Source: Candidatus Methanodesulfokora washburnensis
GTDB lineage: Archaea > Korarchaeota > Korarchaeia > Korarchaeales > Korarchaeaceae
NCBI RefSeq assembly: GCF_003947435.1
Contig: NZ_RCOS01000146.1
Location: 1 to 64,000, forward strand
Direction: 5' to 3'
Length of the DNA stretch: 64,000 bases
The notes under the pieces are model-generated. The model was given only the letters and a program-made list of their open reading frames with translations, had not been told where the DNA came from and searched no databases. A program made the translations under genes and the position numbers. Below, one piece after another: positions 20,513 through 30,143 of this stretch; within the stretch, counting starts at the first letter, position 1, and the number at the start of each line of letters is the position of its first letter.

Positions 20513-21478
20513 CTATTCTTCAAGGCCAATGATCTCCCTGTATCTCCTTACATAGGGAACCATGCTAAGAGCACCTACGATTTGTCCTGATATGTTCACA
20601 AGGGGCTCGTATATGTTGTACATTGCCCCGGTAAATGATATCACGGTGCCGACCGTGGTATGCCCTATGTAGACAAGATATCCTCCGGCTATGAGCATTA
20701 TAAAGCTGAGCATTCCATACACAGAGTAAAAAGCTTGGTTGAAGAAGACCTTAAAGAACAAAAGCTTAGTTAGATTTCTCATCCAAGAAATCGCAGAATT
20801 CCATGTTCTGTTCAGAAAATACCCTTTGCTTAAAGTTCTTCTTACCAGATCGGAAGCATCAACAACCTGCTTTATCTCTGATGCCATGCCTGACATTGCT
20901 TCTCTCTCCCTTGATGAGTATGTAATCGTCATCCTTGAGGTATACCTGTAGAGAAAGTAAAGCGGGGCTATCGCAATCACAGCGAGCAGGGTGAGCTCAG
21001 GAGATAGAACCAACAGAATTATCGAGCCTCCAATTATTCTTATTATCTGTATAGCGAGAGATGGGATGAAACCTCCGAGGGTATCGCTAAGATTGGGCAT
21101 ATCTGAGATGAATCTGGTGAGAATATCTCCACCAAGCAGCCTAGAACGTGAGTAAAATATCTTATCAAGTGCTTTTCTTGATATAATATTGTAGGCTTTT
21201 ACTCCCAGAATCTGTAACCTGTACTCTGAGAAGAAATTCATCAGACTTGCTACGATGTCTAGAAGAAGCAACAGCAATCCTAGCTTTATAATTAAGCTAA
21301 GTTCTTTGGGTGTCGAGGTAAGATAGTCGATAAGATCCCTTCTGATAGTAGCAAGGAAGAGAGATATCACCATCATCAATGACCACAGGGATAGTATTAG
21401 GAGCTGATCTAGGAGAAGATGCCTCGAGACCTCTAAACAGGAGGAAATGATCCCCTTGAGAGATCCTCTCTCCTCCAA
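20513..21478 (-). CDS. ABC exporter-type transmembrane subunit
   Basis: six-TM ABC_membrane fold (GGDILTRFISDMPNLSDTLGGFIPS); paired with the ATPase. Confidence 0.85.
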   Translation of the reverse strand: MEERGSLKGIISSCLEVSRHLLLDQLLILSLWSLMMVISLFLATIRRDLIDYLTSTPKELSLIIKLGLLLLLLDIVASLMNFFSEYRLQILGVKAYNIISRKALDKIFYSRSRLLGGDILTRFISDMPNLSDTLGGFIPSLAIQIIRIIGGSIILLVLSPELTLLAVIAIAPLYFLYRYTSRMTITYSSREREAMSGMASEIKQVVDASDLVRRTLSKGYFLNRTWNSAISWMRNLTKLLFFKVFFNQAFYSVYGMLSFIMLIAGGYLVYIGHTTVGTVISFTGAMYNIYEPLVNISGQIVGALSMVPYVRRYREIIGLEE

Positions 21479-21545
21479 GCTAATCTACCTTCTTGTACGT
21501 AAGTATTATTAAAGTTTTCGCTAAAAGGGTTTAAAAAGCTTCTCT

Positions 21546-21797
21546 ATGATTAACAGCACAATGAAGAGAGTATCTATCTTACTGCTGGGGATAGCCCTTG
21601 TGGTGATAGGTATTATTATCCCAGAGATGCCTACAGAGTATGGATATCCAGTAAGAATGTGTGCACACGATCATGTTGCACAAATGCTTCTCTCCCTGAG
21701 TCTCATTATAATAGGAATAGTAGTTATTATTGCCGGTTTAGTGGAGAAAGGGCCTAAGTACTTTACGGATACACATCCTATGCCTCCACTTTTCTAG
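21546..21797 (+). CDS. small two-TM membrane protein
   Basis: 83 aa, two hydrophobic segments. Confidence 0.45.
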   Translation: MINSTMKRVSILLLGIALVVIGIIIPEMPTEYGYPVRMCAHDHVAQMLLSLSLIIIGIVVIIAGLVEKGPKYFTDTHPMPPLF

Positions 21798-21848
21798 CTG
21801 ATTAGTCCAGTGAGGTTATGTGAACAACTTCTAAGCACCTGCTTCAAA

Positions 21849-23216
21849 TTAAATGATTAAAGCTATAAATATATCCATTACATTTGTCAAAGTCGGTCCT
21901 GTGAATATTAGATCCCCAAGTCTACTGAAGAACTCATATGAGTTGTTCTCCTTCAGATAGAAATCTGGATTCATCCCCATTCTGAGAGACTCCTCCAATG
22001 ATTTTCCATCTGCGATTGCCCCAGCTGCATCCGAGTTTCCATCTATTCCATCTGTTCCGATTGATGCAATACAGCAGCTGCAGTTTGATATCTCCCTTAG
22101 AGTTGAGAGAACAAATTCCTGATTTCTTCCTCCCCTTCCCTTTCCCCTTAAAGTTACCGTGGTCTCCCCTCCTCCAATTATTGCAACAGGTTTTGAAACC
22201 GTAGACTCTCCATATTCCACTGATTTTGCTATAGAGGCGATGACAGAGCCTGAATCTCTAGCCTCCCCTCTTATCCTAGATCCCAGATCCACTGTTTTTA
22301 TTCCAATTTTCTCAATATATTGTGCCATACTCCTCACAGCAATTCTGTTGTTGGCAATTATGTAGTTGTCAACTCTGTTGAAGATATCATCACCCGGCTT
22401 TGGGGTCTCCTCTATCTCACCCCTGATTCCCTTTCTCAACACATCCATAATGGATGCAGGCATTTTATCCTCCAGATCATACTTCTCTATCACATCCATG
22501 GCATCCCTAAATGTCGTGCTATCGGGCGCTGTAGGACCAGAAGCTATGGAGTCGAGCGGATCGCCTATTACGTCAGATATTATGAGGGATATCACCCTAG
22601 CTTTAGTAGCTTTCGCAAGCCTTCCCCCTTTCACCCTAGATACATGCTTCCTCACTGTGTTTATCTCCTTTATATCAGCTCCGCAGGATATGAGCAGCCT
22701 GTTCATCTTTATCAGATCATCCAGCGATATCCCCTCCTGAGGAAGCTCCATTATGGCAGACCCTCCTCCTGATATGAGGACGAGGAGAAGATCTTCTTCT
22801 TTCAGCTTTTCGGCAATATTGAGAATTTTCTTAGTTCCCTCTATTGAGCCCAGATCAGGTAGAGGGTGACCGGCTGGAATAAGCTCTATCCTACTTGTGC
22901 TGACAGCTTTTTCAGTACCTCTCAGCACATTTACCGCTCCAGATTTTATAATATCCCCTAATGAATCCTCGACAGCCAGTGCCATTTTTGCCCCTGCTTT
23001 CCCAGCTCCAACAACATGAAGCTCTCCTTTAGATGGATTCCAGCTTGAATTTAGTATTAAAATCTCTTTCTCAAGCCTTATCGATCTTTTTGTGGAATTG
23101 TATGAGTCAACAGCTAATATGGCATTTTCAAGAGCATTGAGAACTATTTCTCTTGCTCTTTTCAATATTCCGTCTCTTCTGACTAGAAGAAGATCTTTAT
23201 TTACTATTATCTGCAA
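21849..23216 (-). CDS. glycerate 2-kinase (DUF4147/MOFRL)
   Basis: VVGAGKAGAKMA; LISGGGSAIMELPQEGISLDDL; GTDGIDGNSDAAGAI. Confidence 0.92.
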   Translation of the reverse strand: MQIIVNKDLLLVRRDGILKRAREIVLNALENAILAVDSYNSTKRSIRLEKEILILNSSWNPSKGELHVVGAGKAGAKMALAVEDSLGDIIKSGAVNVLRGTEKAVSTSRIELIPAGHPLPDLGSIEGTKKILNIAEKLKEEDLLLVLISGGGSAIMELPQEGISLDDLIKMNRLLISCGADIKEINTVRKHVSRVKGGRLAKATKARVISLIISDVIGDPLDSIASGPTAPDSTTFRDAMDVIEKYDLEDKMPASIMDVLRKGIRGEIEETPKPGDDIFNRVDNYIIANNRIAVRSMAQYIEKIGIKTVDLGSRIRGEARDSGSVIASIAKSVEYGESTVSKPVAIIGGGETTVTLRGKGRGGRNQEFVLSTLREISNCSCCIASIGTDGIDGNSDAAGAIADGKSLEESLRMGMNPDFYLKENNSYEFFSRLGDLIFTGPTLTNVMDIFIALII

Positions 23217-24490
23217 ACTCTCCTCCTCCCTATCTCAAATCCTTGATCCGAGAACTTAATAAATCCAAATCTCAGGCCACTAGGTCTCTTCTCACATTTT
23301 GTGAGAACTCTTATTTTGCCCTCAGATATGCCTTTGAGCAAACCCACTCCCTCGCATAAACCCTGTTCATCCAGAAGGCCAACATATAAGTTCATATAAT
23401 CGCTTACTGCCTCAGTTTTCATCCTTTTCCCGGTAAGCATCTCAATTTTCCTTATACGCTCTGCATCAGGACAGCTTTCTGTCAATAGATATACAAAAGA
23501 AGGTCCTTCATGACCACATATTGCCCTGACTCCAAGCTCCTTAGATAGGAATTCTAGGGTCTCATTCCCAATATTTCCACCTCCAAGAGGAGACCACTGG
23601 ATGAAAAGGCTATTTATATCCAGTTCTACCTGATCTGAGTTGTTAAGATATCTTCCTATGTTTATCCTCCTTCTTTCCATTCTTTCAGCTACCCCTTTTT
23701 TCCTGATCTCATCTGGAGCTCTTATCCGGATCTTCTTTACATAAGGAGGGATTCTGGATAGTAAATCCCCAAGAGAGCCATCATCTATTCCCACGACCCT
23801 ATCTGGTCTCAAGTTTTCGATTTTCCTGAGTTTAAGCTCGACCGCAGCATCATCTGACACGTATCCAGTCGTGTTTACCAGTATAGCATCAGCTTTTGTC
23901 ATATCTGCCAGCATCCTGACGCCAACAACCATTGGGAGAAGATGTCCTCTCGGGGTCTTATCTCCTATGAAATACATTTTGTCAGGCTCCTTTAACCAAG
24001 GTATAATGGGCAGATCAGAGAAAACAGCTGAAGATATTGTACCAACAGGTCCTATATCCTTTTGCCCTATATCAGAATCCACTATCCCCACTCTAAGCCC
24101 TCTTGCCACCAATTTATTGGCTAAATAAGCTATTATGCTGCTCTTTCCGGAGTCAGAAGCACCGATAAATATAGTGATTCCACTATCAACAGATTTTTCC
24201 ACCTCTCTCCATGAATCTGGAATTTTAGTTTCAGCAGGATGGAATTTTGACCTTATCAGAAGTCTAGAATTCGAAATAGACTCTATTAATAGGGGGATCT
24301 TCCTCTCTTCTATTCTTATCTCTGAGGAAATACTAGCCCCCCATATCTCCACATCCCCGCTTATGACCTTTATCTCAGCCGGAGAATTGAGAATCAGGCT
24401 CTTACCTGCGTTGAGGGAGAGTTCAATCTCGTTAAGCTCAGATGATTCCATCAGGATTTTCGGGAACCAACTAATTTTTAGCTTTTTCAC
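23207..24490 (-). CDS. Clp1/Grc3-type polynucleotide 5'-hydroxyl kinase
   Basis: GASDSGKSSIIAYLANKL; DSDIGQKDIGPVGTIS. Confidence 0.88.
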   Translation of the reverse strand: MKKLKISWFPKILMESSELNEIELSLNAGKSLILNSPAEIKVISGDVEIWGASISSEIRIEERKIPLLIESISNSRLLIRSKFHPAETKIPDSWREVEKSVDSGITIFIGASDSGKSSIIAYLANKLVARGLRVGIVDSDIGQKDIGPVGTISSAVFSDLPIIPWLKEPDKMYFIGDKTPRGHLLPMVVGVRMLADMTKADAILVNTTGYVSDDAAVELKLRKIENLRPDRVVGIDDGSLGDLLSRIPPYVKKIRIRAPDEIRKKGVAERMERRRINIGRYLNNSDQVELDINSLFIQWSPLGGGNIGNETLEFLSKELGVRAICGHEGPSFVYLLTESCPDAERIRKIEMLTGKRMKTEAVSDYMNLYVGLLDEQGLCEGVGLLKGISEGKIRVLTKCEKRPSGLRFGFIKFSDQGFEIGRRRVCR

Positions 24491-24558
24491 TATTGAACGA
24501 ATTGTTGAAGCAGATCACCTAACTTACTCTTTAAATTTTAAGTGCTTGTTAGGGTTTT

Positions 24559-25131
24559 GTGGAATGCAGAAGGATAATAGTAGTAACCGGCTCTGTTGGA
24601 GCTGGTAAAACAACGCTATCGCGGGAGCTAGCTAGAATTTTGCAATGTAGATATATTAATTTAGGAGATTATCTGATCTCCAAGGGTTTAACGGCTGGAA
24701 TTGACAGAAGAAGGAAGAGTATAGTAGTGAAAGAAGGGAATATCATGGATGAGCTGAAAAAGGAGGATTGCCTGATAATAGAGACGATATACCCAAATCT
24801 TCTGAGTGGAATAAGTCCTGATCTCGTCATAGTGTTAAAATGCGACCCAGAGGAGCTCTATAGAAGGCTTAAGGATAGATATGATGCAGAAAAAATAATA
24901 GAAAATGTAGAAGCTGATGTAATTGATACATTTACAATAGAATCTATAAATACATTTGGAGATGATAAAATAATGGAAATTGATACAACCAATACAACAC
25001 TGGAGGATGAGGTTAAGTTGGTGCTGAGCGCCTTAAATGGGTCTGTCAAATTACCAATATTCTTGAATAGGGGATTGGATATCTATATTAAGCTTAACAG
25101 CATAAGAAGAATGCTGCTTGGGCATTCCTGA
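24559..25131 (+). CDS. adenylate kinase family protein (AK6/Fap7-like)
   Basis: VTGSVGAGKTTLSRELA; VIVLKCDPEELYRRLKDR. Confidence 0.85.
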   Translation: MECRRIIVVTGSVGAGKTTLSRELARILQCRYINLGDYLISKGLTAGIDRRRKSIVVKEGNIMDELKKEDCLIIETIYPNLLSGISPDLVIVLKCDPEELYRRLKDRYDAEKIIENVEADVIDTFTIESINTFGDDKIMEIDTTNTTLEDEVKLVLSALNGSVKLPIFLNRGLDIYIKLNSIRRMLLGHS

Positions 25132-25140
25132 AAATCTAAG

Positions 25141-25214
25141 TGCCGGGGGTGGGATTTGAACCCACGACCGCCCGGTCTTCAGCCGGGCGCTCTCCCAGTC
25201 TGAGCTACCCCGGC
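25141..25214 (-). tRNA. tRNA-Phe (GAA)
   Basis: GCCGGGG...CCCCGGCA; CCCGG CTGAAGA CCGGG. Confidence 0.93.
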
Positions 25215-25221
25215 ACAAAAA

Positions 25222-25295
25222 TGGACCGGGAGGGATTTGAACCCTCGGCCTCCCGCATGCCAAGCGGGCGCGCTACCAGACTGCGCCACCGGCCC
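25222..25295 (-). tRNA. tRNA-Ala (GGC)
   Basis: CCCGC TTGGCAT GCGGG; acceptor carries the G3:U70 alanine identity pair. Confidence 0.93.
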
Positions 25296-25316
25296 ACTAA
25301 AACATATTATCTATAT

Positions 25317-25481
25317 TTAAGCTTTGCTCCAAGCATAGCTTCTAAGTCTCTTGCTCCTTCCAAAGCCACAAGAGGCACAATATCCCTTTTTTATGTTAAA
25401 TGAATTCCTACCACACCTTCTGCATCTCACATGAGTTTTTCCTCTGCTCCTCCTTCCCATTGATGGTGTTCCTTTTGTCAT
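25317..25481 (-). CDS. rpl37e: 50S ribosomal protein L37e (not in supplied ORF list)
   Basis: hand translation [54 protein letters not shown]; adjoins LSm gene. Confidence 0.95.
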   Translation of the reverse strand: MTKGTPSMGRRSRGKTHVRCRRCGRNSFNIKKGYCASCGFGRSKRLRSYAWSKA

Positions 25482-25726
25482 TCCTTCACCTCCTTAGGCA
25501 TAGATATAGCAACAACCATATCTCCTCTCACTAAAACTCTTTTCCCCAGCCTTATGGACTTTCTTTCTCCCTTGTCAACTATTAACTCTTCAGCATCTCC
25601 CAGTATCAGATTAAGATGTCTGTCAAATGATTCCAGCTTTCCTCTTATCCAAAAGCCTGTCTTCAAAGATACGAGGACATCTTCCCTCATGTTCTTGCTC
25701 AGATAGGCTGCTGTGTCGGGCATCAA
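25478..25726 (-). CDS. LSm/Sm-like RNA-binding protein
   Basis: [31 protein letters not shown]. Confidence 0.93.
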   Translation of the reverse strand: MMPDTAAYLSKNMREDVLVSLKTGFWIRGKLESFDRHLNLILGDAEELIVDKGERKSIRLGKRVLVRGDMVVAISMPKEVKE

Positions 25727-25800
25727 GGCAAGACCATCGACGATATAAAAACTTAATCAAAGGTTTTTATTCCCCAGCTTCAGCACAGAGGTGTGGGAGC

Positions 25801-26169
25801 ATGAGCAGGATATTCAAGAAGATACTGGGAAAGGAGGAAGAAAAAGAAGAAGAAATTATAGAGGAGGAGAAACCCTTATCTCACTTCCCATCTGTGTCCG
25901 AGAAGGCAATGGCAATAAAACCAATGAGCATGAGATCAATGGATGACATAGACTCAATTGTGAATGAAGTAAACGATGGAAATATAGTTATACTGAGGTA
26001 TGATGACATGGCATCAGAGCCTGAGAAGCTCAAGATGGCACTAGAGAGGTTGAAGGAGAGGATCTTGGATATAGGAGGAGACATGGTTTTAGTGAAATCT
26101 GGAAAGAACAGTCCTCTCCTAATAGCTCCAAGGTTCGTGGAGATATGGAGGACTCCAAAGGAGGAATAA
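25801..26169 (+). CDS. sepF: archaeal SepF-like cell division protein
   Basis: MSRIFKKILG amphipathic N-terminus; DUF552-type core; internal ATG of ORF 25627..26169. Confidence 0.88.
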   Translation: MSRIFKKILGKEEEKEEEIIEEEKPLSHFPSVSEKAMAIKPMSMRSMDDIDSIVNEVNDGNIVILRYDDMASEPEKLKMALERLKERILDIGGDMVLVKSGKNSPLLIAPRFVEIWRTPKEE

Positions 26170-26174
26170 CAGCG

Positions 26175-28055
26175 TCACACTAACCTTAACTTCTCTCCAA
26201 TTGATGGAGCCATGACAGCAGCTCCTATACTTCTGCTCAGCAGTGGTTTAAATGATCTGATCTTCTCTGCCTCTCCATGTACCAGTATTATCCTAGATGG
26301 TTTAGGTATCGATGATGGATATGTGAGAAGCTGAACTTTATCTGCGTGAGCCGAAAATCCCTCTACAAAGTGTATCTCAGCCTTAACTTCAATTTTTCTC
26401 ATCTCACCCATCTCATCCCTTATTCTGATCTCTCTAGCTCCTTCTTTCAGCTCTCTTCCCAGCGTTCCCTCAGCTTGATAGCTCACTAAAACTACTGAAT
26501 TCCTTGGATCAGGGCTCATTCTGATGAAGTAATCAACACTAGGTCCTCCGTTAAGCATGCCCGATGGTGCTATTATGATGCTTGGTCCTCCTGTTGCTAT
26601 TGAATCCTTATCTTCAGTTCCTTTTAGCATTGTGAAGTGCTCATCCGTGAAGGGATCCTTGTCCTCACCGAAGACCCTAGCCTTTATGTAATCTGAGAGA
26701 TAGCTTGGATAAGCTGAGTGTATTGCAGTAGAATCATATACCATGCCATCTATGTAAACAGGAACGTCAGGTATTTCTTTCCTTGAAAAGGCCTCCACCA
26801 AAGTTATCATTATCTCCTGAGCTCTTCCAACAGATAAAGCTGGTATAAGAACTCTTCCATTTCTCTCAATAGTGTCCTTTATTATTTGTATCAACTGCTT
26901 CTCAGCTTCCCATAAAGGAGGCAGAACGTCCTGCTCCCCTCCATAAGTGCACTCCATTATCAGGGTCTCTACTCTAGGAAATGAGGTATCTGCCTTTCCA
27001 AGAAGCTTCGTCTCTCTGAACCTGAAATCTCCTGTGTATAGGATGTTATGCTTCCTTATGTTCAGATGTACTAGGGCTGAGCCGAGTATATGACCTGCAT
27101 TGTAGAAGGTAAGCTTGACATCTGGTGATATATCAACTGTCTCCTCATAATCCAAAACAATCATGTGATTCAGCATCCGGGCCACATCTGCCTCAGAGAA
27201 ATAGGGAATTATACCCTGTCTTCTCGATAGATTTATGTAATCAAGGAGAAGAAGCACTATTAAATCTCTTGTAGGCCTTGTAACGTAAACAGGGCCCCTG
27301 TATCCATATTTGAAGAGAAAAGGAAGAGCTCCTGAGTGATCAAGATGAGCATGGGATATTATCACTGCATCTATCTCATCTAGATCTATTAGATCATAGC
27401 GAGGAAATGCCTCCCCCCTACCCAAGCTTATTCCTGCATCAAGAAGTACTGATCCCTCATTTGTGGTAACAGCTATGGAACTCCTTCCAACCTCTCTTGC
27501 CCCACCAAGGAAGCTTACAAATATCCCTCTCTCAATACCGATGGGCTCTCTGTATATCCTCTCTGCTATTTTTCTCATTATCTTCTTTCTCTCAGCTGAG
27601 CCTTCGATTAAGTAGTTGTATATTGTGTTAAGAAGACCTGACTCCATCGTTGGAGCCCTTAAGACAACAGGCCTCCATCCAGTCTTCTTCAGTATTTCAT
27701 TTATGTAATAACCGCTTTTTCCCACGACATAGCCAGTCCTTTTAGCTATTATGTATATCTCTCTTGTCTCCTCTACAGCTCTTATATCTGTTATCTCAGC
27801 TTTTTGGGGTATCATCTCCCTTATAACTCTTTTCGCATCCTCCTCTGGAAGCATTTTTCCTGAGGACATCACTATTATCTTTTTTCTCAGAAGCTTTGCT
27901 GCCTCACCAACAGTGTTATTTGATTCTAGGAAGCTTGATGGATCATCCACATAAACCACAACAAAAGGACCCTCAAGTTCAACCTTCTTGACTTCGCCTA
28001 TCCTCGAAAGAACCTCCTTTACTTTCTTCTTTATCTCAGAAGGGCCTCCTTTCAA
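26175..28055 (-). CDS. beta-CASP ribonuclease aCPSF1 (KH domains)
   Basis: HAHLDHSGALP; GEDKDPF; FSAHAD; GKSGYYINEILKKTGW KH. Confidence 0.95.
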   Translation of the reverse strand: MKGGPSEIKKKVKEVLSRIGEVKKVELEGPFVVVYVDDPSSFLESNNTVGEAAKLLRKKIIVMSSGKMLPEEDAKRVIREMIPQKAEITDIRAVEETREIYIIAKRTGYVVGKSGYYINEILKKTGWRPVVLRAPTMESGLLNTIYNYLIEGSAERKKIMRKIAERIYREPIGIERGIFVSFLGGAREVGRSSIAVTTNEGSVLLDAGISLGRGEAFPRYDLIDLDEIDAVIISHAHLDHSGALPFLFKYGYRGPVYVTRPTRDLIVLLLLDYINLSRRQGIIPYFSEADVARMLNHMIVLDYEETVDISPDVKLTFYNAGHILGSALVHLNIRKHNILYTGDFRFRETKLLGKADTSFPRVETLIMECTYGGEQDVLPPLWEAEKQLIQIIKDTIERNGRVLIPALSVGRAQEIMITLVEAFSRKEIPDVPVYIDGMVYDSTAIHSAYPSYLSDYIKARVFGEDKDPFTDEHFTMLKGTEDKDSIATGGPSIIIAPSGMLNGGPSVDYFIRMSPDPRNSVVLVSYQAEGTLGRELKEGAREIRIRDEMGEMRKIEVKAEIHFVEGFSAHADKVQLLTYPSSIPKPSRIILVHGEAEKIRSFKPLLSRSIGAAVMAPSIGEKLRLV

Positions 28056-28057
28056 GA

Positions 28058-28702
28058 TTACCTCCTCTCAATCATCTTCTGTATCTCATCTCTTTCCAAG
28101 AATTTCACGCCTCTTTCATCGACAACGGTTAGATCTATGCCATCTCCTGTTGCAGAATCCCTCGAGAGAGCTGATAACATCGCATTTAGCGCAAGAATTT
28201 TCCCTTTTTCCACGCTTATTTCGGTTGAATAGCCCTCTTCGATCACAGAAATTGCAACAGGGGAGCCTGAGCCAGTTGCTATATAGTTCTCCTCTGTTAG
28301 TGTGCCATAGAAGTCTACATTAAAGAGATGAGGTCCACTTCTGTCAACACCACCCACTATGAGATGAGCTATCAGTATATAGGGTCTGTATGATCTGAGC
28401 ATCAATGCAAGGTACTTTGCTATCGAGCTTATTGGCATTTCCCTCTCTTGATCTAGTTCGTACAAACTTGATATGGCTGAGAGAATTGTTGTCAAGTACT
28501 GCCCATCTGCCACAAGACCTGATATCGTTGCAACAGCTCTGTTTGATATCTTTATCGTCTTTCTAGCATTTTTGCTAGCAATGAAGGTCTCTGATGATGC
28601 CCTCCTATCCGATGCTATCACAACTCCATCCAAACACTTTATCCCGACTGTTGTAGTTCCCTTCAGCATCTTCTCATAGACATCGGGTTTCATGAAAACC
28701 AC
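28058..28702 (-). CDS. psmB: proteasome beta subunit
   Basis: KGTTTVGIKCLDGVVIASDRRAS catalytic Thr. Confidence 0.95.
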   Translation of the reverse strand: MVFMKPDVYEKMLKGTTTVGIKCLDGVVIASDRRASSETFIASKNARKTIKISNRAVATISGLVADGQYLTTILSAISSLYELDQEREMPISSIAKYLALMLRSYRPYILIAHLIVGGVDRSGPHLFNVDFYGTLTEENYIATGSGSPVAISVIEEGYSTEISVEKGKILALNAMLSALSRDSATGDGIDLTVVDERGVKFLERDEIQKMIERR

Positions 28703-28797
28703 CTTAAAAGCAATTCAAATAAGAGCTGCTTATATTTAAGCATAATCTCAAATAAAATAAAATTCGCTTCAAATCTCCTAGTTTCTAGGAGCTTCTA

Positions 28798-29125
28798 TCG
28801 GATAGTTAAAATTTACTATCCGTTCCACCCCAGTCTTAGCCTCATAAGTGGCTGTTACCATATTAGCTTAAATCTATTTAAGTCTACCTATTTTGAAATC
28901 ACTGGCTGCAGCTTTAAGGTTTTTTGTATTGTCGCATTACCGACCCTATTGCGACGATGTAAAGAGAAAAAAATTATTTAAAAAAATTATACTTATTAGT
29001 TATAGAAGCTTACTGATTTTTAAGCTACTGAGTAGTATTTACTAGACAATAGATTAGCCTCCTAGCAGACCGTTGTCGGATAGTCATTTTATAACTATCC
29101 GTTCCATCTCGGATAGCAACTATCC
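28798..29125. repeat. three CGGATAG...CTATCC(G) palindromic units
   Basis: CGGATAGTTAAAATTTACTATCCGTTCCA (28798), CGGATAGTCATTTTATAACTATCCGTTCCA (29077), CGGATAGCAACTATCC (29110). Confidence 0.7.
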
Positions 29126-29161
29126 TCATTGATGGCTTTCAGGGGCAACGGGGCTCCCCTC

Positions 29162-29233
29162 ATCCTGTGTATATCCTGTTCATGCCCATTCGGTGCTACA
29201 TACCACCACATATCGGGCACAGAACACAGGGAT
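29162..29233 (+). promoter_or_regulatory. long imperfect hairpin in gcvH leader
   Basis: ATCCTGTGT...GTTCATGCCC pairing with GGGCACAGAAC...ACAGGGAT. Confidence 0.45.
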
Positions 29234-29356
29234 CTCCCATTTATGAATTTATCGTGTGGTTATATCCAGAAAGGTTATATAAAGTTAACTATCTGGAAAC
29301 TGCTGAGGAACCCAATAAGGTTAAATATTCGACAATTCCGATGGCATGTGACCTCT

Positions 29357-29773
29357 ATGAGCGTGCCAGCAGACAGGTATTACACTAAAACCCACGAATG
29401 GGCCCTTCCCTTGGGTGGAAAAAGGATAAGGGTTGGAATAACAAAGCATGCAGTCGAGGAGCTTGGAGATATAACCTATGTGGAGATCAGACCTATTGGA
29501 ACTAGAGTCAGAGCTGGAGAACCCATCGGAACTATAGAAAGCAATAAGGCCACTGAGAAGATATATGCCCCTATTAGCGGGATTATAGTTGAGAGAAACA
29601 GGGAAGCTGGAGTAGTTGAGGAAGGATCTGAGGAGTTCGGAGCTGGAGAGATTGAAAGGATAGCGGATGACCCCTATGGAAGTGGATGGATAGCCGAAAT
29701 CGAGGCAGATAATCCTGAGGAGTTAAATAATTTATTAAAGGCTGAGGAATATGAGAAACTGCTTAAGAGTTAG
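29357..29773 (+). CDS. gcvH: glycine cleavage system H protein
   Basis: RYYTKTHEWALPLGGKRIRVGITKHAVEELGDITYVEI; lipoyl Lys in TIESNKATEKIYAP. Confidence 0.93.
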   Translation: MSVPADRYYTKTHEWALPLGGKRIRVGITKHAVEELGDITYVEIRPIGTRVRAGEPIGTIESNKATEKIYAPISGIIVERNREAGVVEEGSEEFGAGEIERIADDPYGSGWIAEIEADNPEELNNLLKAEEYEKLLKS

Positions 29774-30143
29774 GATAAAGGGAAATTGCTCTGAGAAACT
29801 CATATCAGCGCTGAAGATAGCTTCAGAGGTGATCCCAGAGCTTTGCTTTTTCTTCTCAGATATAAATACAGAATATGAGGTGACAGTGGGAAATGAAGAA
29901 CCGCTGAAGGGAGCATCAGGCGTATTTGATATCCCAAGAAAAACAGCTTATGTGGTGGATTTGGATGGAAGATACAGGCTCTCGAGAGCAATACTTCATG
30001 AGATAGGTCATATGCTTGGATTGAACCATTGTAGCAACAGGAATTGTGTGATGAGCGAGCTTTCGTGCCTTGATGATTCATATCCTGAGTTCTGCCATGT
30101 ATGCAGGGCTGCTCTTAGGGAGGGGATAGCACGAAGTACATAA
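29751..30143 (+). CDS. archaemetzincin-like zinc protease
   Basis: HEIGHMLGLNHCSNRNCVMSELSCLDDSYPEFCHVC (HExxHxxGxxHCx4CxMx17CxxC). Confidence 0.88.
   Translation: MRNCLRVRIKGNCSEKLISALKIASEVIPELCFFFSDINTEYEVTVGNEEPLKGASGVFDIPRKTAYVVDLDGRYRLSRAILHEIGHMLGLNHCSNRNCVMSELSCLDDSYPEFCHVCRAALREGIARST

Noticed and set aside
25051-25403. ORFs 25051..25263 (-) and 25140..25403 (+), 'GVGFEPTTARSSAGRS', 'RPRVQIPPGPF'
   Set aside because: Spurious translations of the tRNA-Phe/tRNA-Ala pair
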